Below are positions 59,501 to 64,000 of a DNA stretch of 64,000 bases, piece after piece. The DNA is from Patagioenas fasciata. Lineage: Eukaryota > Chordata > Aves > Columbiformes > Columbidae. A program made the position numbers and the translations under genes. Location: the NCBI RefSeq assembly GCF_037038585.1, contig NC_092520.1, forward strand, positions 191,498,604-191,562,603, read 5' to 3'. Under the pieces are notes generated by a model. The model was not told the DNA's origin and did no database searches. It saw only the letters and a program-made list of their open reading frames with translations. Numbering within the stretch: the stretch's first letter is position 1; the number at the start of each line of letters is the position of its first letter.

Positions 59501-62500
59501 TATTTCCAGTGACACAGACATGGGTACTGCGTCATTTCACTGCTAGAGCAATTATCGCAGCCAGAATAGACATGCAAGTCACCATCCTGAAATTAAGACT
59601 AAAAGCACTCAGCTTCTACATCCATGATGGATTGTTGTCTCCTTTCTGCTCTGAAGCAATGACTACCTGCTGTGGAAGAACTGCTTCTACAGTGCCAAGC
59701 ATCACCAGGGGTGCAGTTCCTCCCAGTGCTGACTTACGAAACCAGACATTGGAAAAAATATGGCTTGAGTGGGAAGAAGAGATCACACTAGAGAAAAAAA
59801 CAAAACAAAACAAAACAAAGAAAAACTTCAGGTAATTGTCTACAGAACTGAGGCATCTAAACACTAACAGAACTAATGGATGTAGAAGACAGAACTGAAA
59901 AGGTTTCAGAGCTCACACCTTTACCTCCCAGAGAGAATGAAGTTATTAAGGCGAGATGCCAGAACAGACAGAGTATGTGATGATTAAACTATCATTAATT
60001 ACACTCCAACACCCCCCTGAACTATCTCTAGAGCTTAAGTGGGAAACAAATTGTTGTGTCTGAACTGACATAAACCTGCTAAAATGCTCCAAAACGCAGC
60101 AGCAGGGAAGATTCCAAGAGACCTCAGCACATCCCTGGAGTCTCTGAAGATGAGCAGTTCTCTTAAATTACTTACAAACTACTCATCAGAAAAGAAAGCT
60201 CTAGACAGGAATTCATTTTCTTGGTAGGCCAGTGCTCTGCAATCAAGAAGTACAGTAAGCAAAATGCAGCAGCCTCTAAGGTCGCGCCTGCTGTACCTAA
60301 TGCAATCTGTAGAAGCACAGCTACAAGTTAGCCTGATCTCCTTAGCAGATTTTTCTTCTCCTGAAATTGGAGAAGAGGACCAGGAGCCCTACAAGCTTGT
60401 GTTCACAGCACGTCAGATGCAATTGTTCATTTGCCTACTGCAGTCGGTTGCTACAAGCACAGGCACATTTTTGTCTGCTGGAAACTTCCAGTCACCTGCA
60501 TTTTCTCACGTTTCCAAAAGCAATTTCTGACAGCAGAGAGACAAGACTGAATTTCATTGCTGGCATGAAAACCAGGTTTGACTCCGGCTTGATGTCAGAG
60601 AGGACAGTTATGAGAAGAGCAGCAGAACTGACTCTTACTCTGTGATGTACATGCTACTAAAACACTAGAACAGACGGTTGACTTTGTCTCTCTATCCCCA
60701 GCACTACATTTGCTTTTGTCTCCTGGTACCTTTGACTGGTTATGCAAATATTAGTAACTAGAACCAGGGGCACTTTCTGGATCTGATGGCAACAGTACAA
60801 AGCATATCTGCACAGAGGAACTCACTCTCCTCCCAACACAACACCAATTGGGTAAGGATGGCCCTACCCATACCATCTATGTGGTTACACCATTCTGTTC
60901 CCAAACCCATGCTCATTAATTTGGGCGAGCACTAACTAGCACTACCCAAACCTGTGCCAGGGAGTGTGCCAACAAATTAAACACCATGGACAGTCACAGA
61001 CAGTGCCTGAGTTCGTGCTACTGCCCTACTTAAGTTTGTCAGCATCAATACATTATCACAGCTGGCTGACCAGAGGTGAGAGAAAGGACGAGACACATAC
61101 TTCTGCCACTAAGCTTCAATGCACCTTGGGTGGCAATCTCATACTTTGAGCCTGTCAGTTCTGGTTATCGGGAACAGAAAAGTATGGTCCAGACAGGTAT
61201 GGCTAGCAGGAGGGATGGACCCCTGGGTTACACAGTGTGAAGCTGGGAGAGCAGCAGGAACACTTGTTCAATAAGCAACCCTCATCTAAACAGCACAGAG
61301 GGCACTGGAATAGATGGGATTTTTTGCTTACAGGCAGCAAAAGCCAGAGGTGTTCAAAGAGACTGTTAAGGAAAAGTCTCAATGAAGAACCGAAATCCTA
61401 AAAGAGAGCCCTTCTAAATGACATAAAAAGATGAGTGAAAACCATTACATGGAATACGTAAAATCTACACCTCCTAGAGAAATCCATCTCCATTCATGCT
61501 ATGAAACAATAACATAATGCAACTGGGTGTGTTGCACCTTGTACATGCTTGAACTAAGACAAGGAAGGGCATACCCTGTGCAGAGATACAGATATAGCAA
61601 CCATCTCTCAAGGATATATATGTTGGCACCTGAAAAGCATATGGGTAAATCTCTCAAAGACAAACTAAAACAAATTATTTTCTTAAATAGATAAGCAGTT
61701 TGTTGAATCACTACTGAGTTCAAGAGATCAAGCACAACCAGCGCCTTCTGTCACAATGACACTTTAAAAGCTTACAGAGTTCTCAGTTTAAAGTTCCAGC
61801 TACACAGAGAACAGTGCTAAAAGCGCAGTGTAACACCTAAAGAGGCCAACATTGTTTAAGAAAGGTCAAAATTACAACACCTACTGAATGGCTAAAAAAT
61901 ACTGGTTGATATAAAATTGCAGAAAACTAAGCCCCAAACCTGTTTTTTTTAAATGGCTAATTGCCAGGTTACTAAAAATATAAACACAAAGAATTCTGTG
62001 TGCCCAGTTATAAAATCTGTTTCATATCTGAGAGATTCTTAACTACAGAATAAAGGCAAATAAAGAAAAAACATCCCTGTATTTTATTTATCAGAAACTA
62101 CTGCTTCCTTCTTTGCAAACACGAGGGGAAGCTTTTCCCTGTGCTATTGTACAGAACACATACCACTAACAGGATGTTCATAGTTTTCTTCCTCTTTTCA
62201 GTTAACCACAAAAATTAAGCACAGTTTTACAGAGAGAAGCCTATTTGGATGCCTTTGTGTATATTCTGTGTCATAAGCCAAGTGATGTTTCTATTTGCTT
62301 TGGCTAACTGACGGGGAGTAAAAGAAAAAAAATCTACTTACAAAGAATGACCACATCTTAGCTGTGCTCAGAGAGAGCTGTCACGTGGTTAGAGGAGCAG
62401 GAAATAACTTACAGTTCACTCAAAGCAGGACTGAGCAATTCTGTGGTTTCAAATCTGAGCCTGTAGAGTTGCTGAAGCTGTATCTTCCAGCATACAGTTT

Positions 62501-64000
62501 CTTAATATAGCAGCTTACGAACTGGAGAGTCTGGTCCTCCCTGGAGAAGCAGCAGTAGAGGGTGGAGCAGTGCAAGAAGCCTGAGGAATATCATACTTCA
62601 GTTTTTGCTTCCCCCTCTCCTATCTACCATTCTCTTTTCAGTAGCAATATTAACAATTACTTTGGGCCAGTAAAGATGAAATAGGAGAGAAATCTCTAAT
62701 GGTCATATCTGAGGCTGAAGTGCACTCTGTGTACACAGCAGCAAACAGCTGGATGGCATAGAGACCATCTCCTCATTTCCTTCCTCGTGCAATGCTCTGT
62801 TGAGTTAGAAGAACACAAGCCATGTCTGTCCCAGCCCTGGGTATGGGCAGAACTGCATGTCTGACAAGACACCAAGTTCATCCCTGAGAATAAAGCACTT
62901 GTGGAGCTGAGAAGTAGCGGGAAAAGGGAGTGAAGGGAAGAATGGTGAAGAGGAGAGACAATTCTGCCTGGAGAGCTTTGTGTAGATTACAGTTGCAGGG
63001 GCTGGAGGGAGAACGGAAGATCCTGGAAACACCTGAGGTCAAGGGGGAAAGAGTAAGGGGAGGAAACCCTTTTGCTGGGACAGAAGAGAACTTGTTAAAG
63101 TGTGATAAGAGAGTGCAAGGACACACAAGATTCAAGGTACAGAGGTCACTGTGTAGGACTTTAAAGGACTTTAAAGCAAATCAGCAGGATGTGGCTTACA
63201 AGAGAAATAGTGGTTAAATTGATTCCTAAAATATCATTACCGACTTCACAGTAGTCTGCTGTATAAAAATCTAACAGATGCATTTTCTACCTAGAAAATA
63301 AGATTCTTTTTAGGTCAATAAATGACTGTTTCTGTTATAAAATATACAAAGAAAGATATAAAACATCTCTTGCATTTTATACCTAAAGATATTAATACAA
63401 TAAATTAATATTATTTTTTATCCACATATCGCATACAGGTGAATAAATCTCTTAGCCATCACCTTGAGGGGGGAGAAAGCGTTTATAATTCAGTGCCAAA
63501 TTCCCATACTCATATATTCTTCTTGTTCTTCAGTCTACACAGCAAGGCAAGTAACAGGCCTTATTACTTAATACTCAGAGAATGTTATTTAGGAATCCAT
63601 ATTTTAACTTAATCTTTCTTGTAAATAATCCTACCAAGCATTGGCTAACTTTCAGGAAAACCATCATCAATAACACTTGAAGTAAATGCATTTTTCAAAG
63701 CGTTTGCAATCTTAGAGACAAGAGTTATCTTTCCATAGTTTAAAATGCAAATAATGAAATACACGCCTTAACTTTTCGAAGAGGAGAAAAGACACATTTT
63801 CTCCTGTTAAGTTGGCATTTCTCAGATTGCAGGCATAGACCCCCTGCATACAAAATACACTTGGTGAGCAGAGACAGGTTCCTGTGTAACTATACCACCC
63901 TGATGCTGCATCGTGTTTAATTAACAAGGGGAGATAAAGGCAAAATAACACATTTGCTTTGAGGGGAAATGAGATTAATGCAGGGGAATTCTGATTTACA
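56556..64000 (-). other. WASL: WASL intron 1 to window end, no exon recognised
   Basis: No coding exon, CpG island or clear transposon is found. A short direct duplication GGACTTTAAAGGACTTTAAA is at about 63157-63176, and an AAAAC tract at 59793-59819. WASL exon 1 is expected further right. Confidence 0.5.
59793..59819 (+). repeat. (AAAAC)n tract
   Basis: Four or so AAAAC units after an A run, in WASL intron 1. Confidence 0.85.

Noticed and set aside
59479-59835. 118-codon plus-strand ORF in WASL intron 1
   Set aside because: Ends in an AAAAC low-complexity tract and has no family features.
44672-64000. Search for WASL exon 1 and its CpG-island promoter
   Set aside because: No sequence encoding the conserved N-terminus ending in KKCV followed by a donor, and no GC-rich island, was found. 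Exon 1 is inferred to lie outside the window.

Overview
The window is bird nuclear DNA. It carries several 5'-truncated CR1 (chicken repeat 1) LINE copies of the avian type, with reverse-transcriptase C-terminal coding sequence and short 3' terminal repeats. It also carries a solo-LTR-like fragment of a kind I associate with bird genomes, and ancient amniote MIR/L3-type relics. The DNA is AT-rich and intron-dominated, with vertebrate GT-AG splice sites. I cannot name the species.

Two protein-coding genes are present, converging tail to tail, and both encode actin nucleation factors. On the + strand at the left edge is the 3' part of LMOD2 (leiomodin-2): a large exon 2 (1615-2961) and a tiny last exon 3 (3315-3341). 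Its first exon lies left of the window. On the - strand is WASL (N-WASP), with exons 2 to 11 running from 44671 down to 23416. Its first exon lies beyond 64000, so everything right of 44671 is WASL intron 1. All ten WASL exons join in phase to 466 residues. With about 39 residues expected from the missing exon 1, this reaches the 505 residues usual for vertebrate N-WASP.

Layout: 1-1614, LMOD2 intron 1 with a 38-bp minisatellite at the edge; 1615-3745, LMOD2 exons 2-3 and 3' UTR; 3746-20750, intergenic DNA with MIR/L3 relics, an LTR fragment, a diverged 100-bp duplication and one CR1 nested inside an older, oppositely oriented CR1; 20750-23415, probable WASL 3' UTR; 23416-44671, WASL exons and introns, with an antisense CR1 in intron 9; 44672-64000, WASL intron 1 with four more CR1 copies.

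The strongest candidate for something undescribed is in WASL intron 5. There, a 92-codon open exon-like unit on the WASL strand begins with ATG and ends in a good splice donor, in exactly the phase needed to join WASL exon 6. A second exon-like unit (26 codons) lies upstream of it. They may be an alternative 5' exon giving an N-WASP without its WH1 domain, or remnants of another gene. I see no prokaryotic genes, CRISPR arrays, rRNAs or tRNAs.
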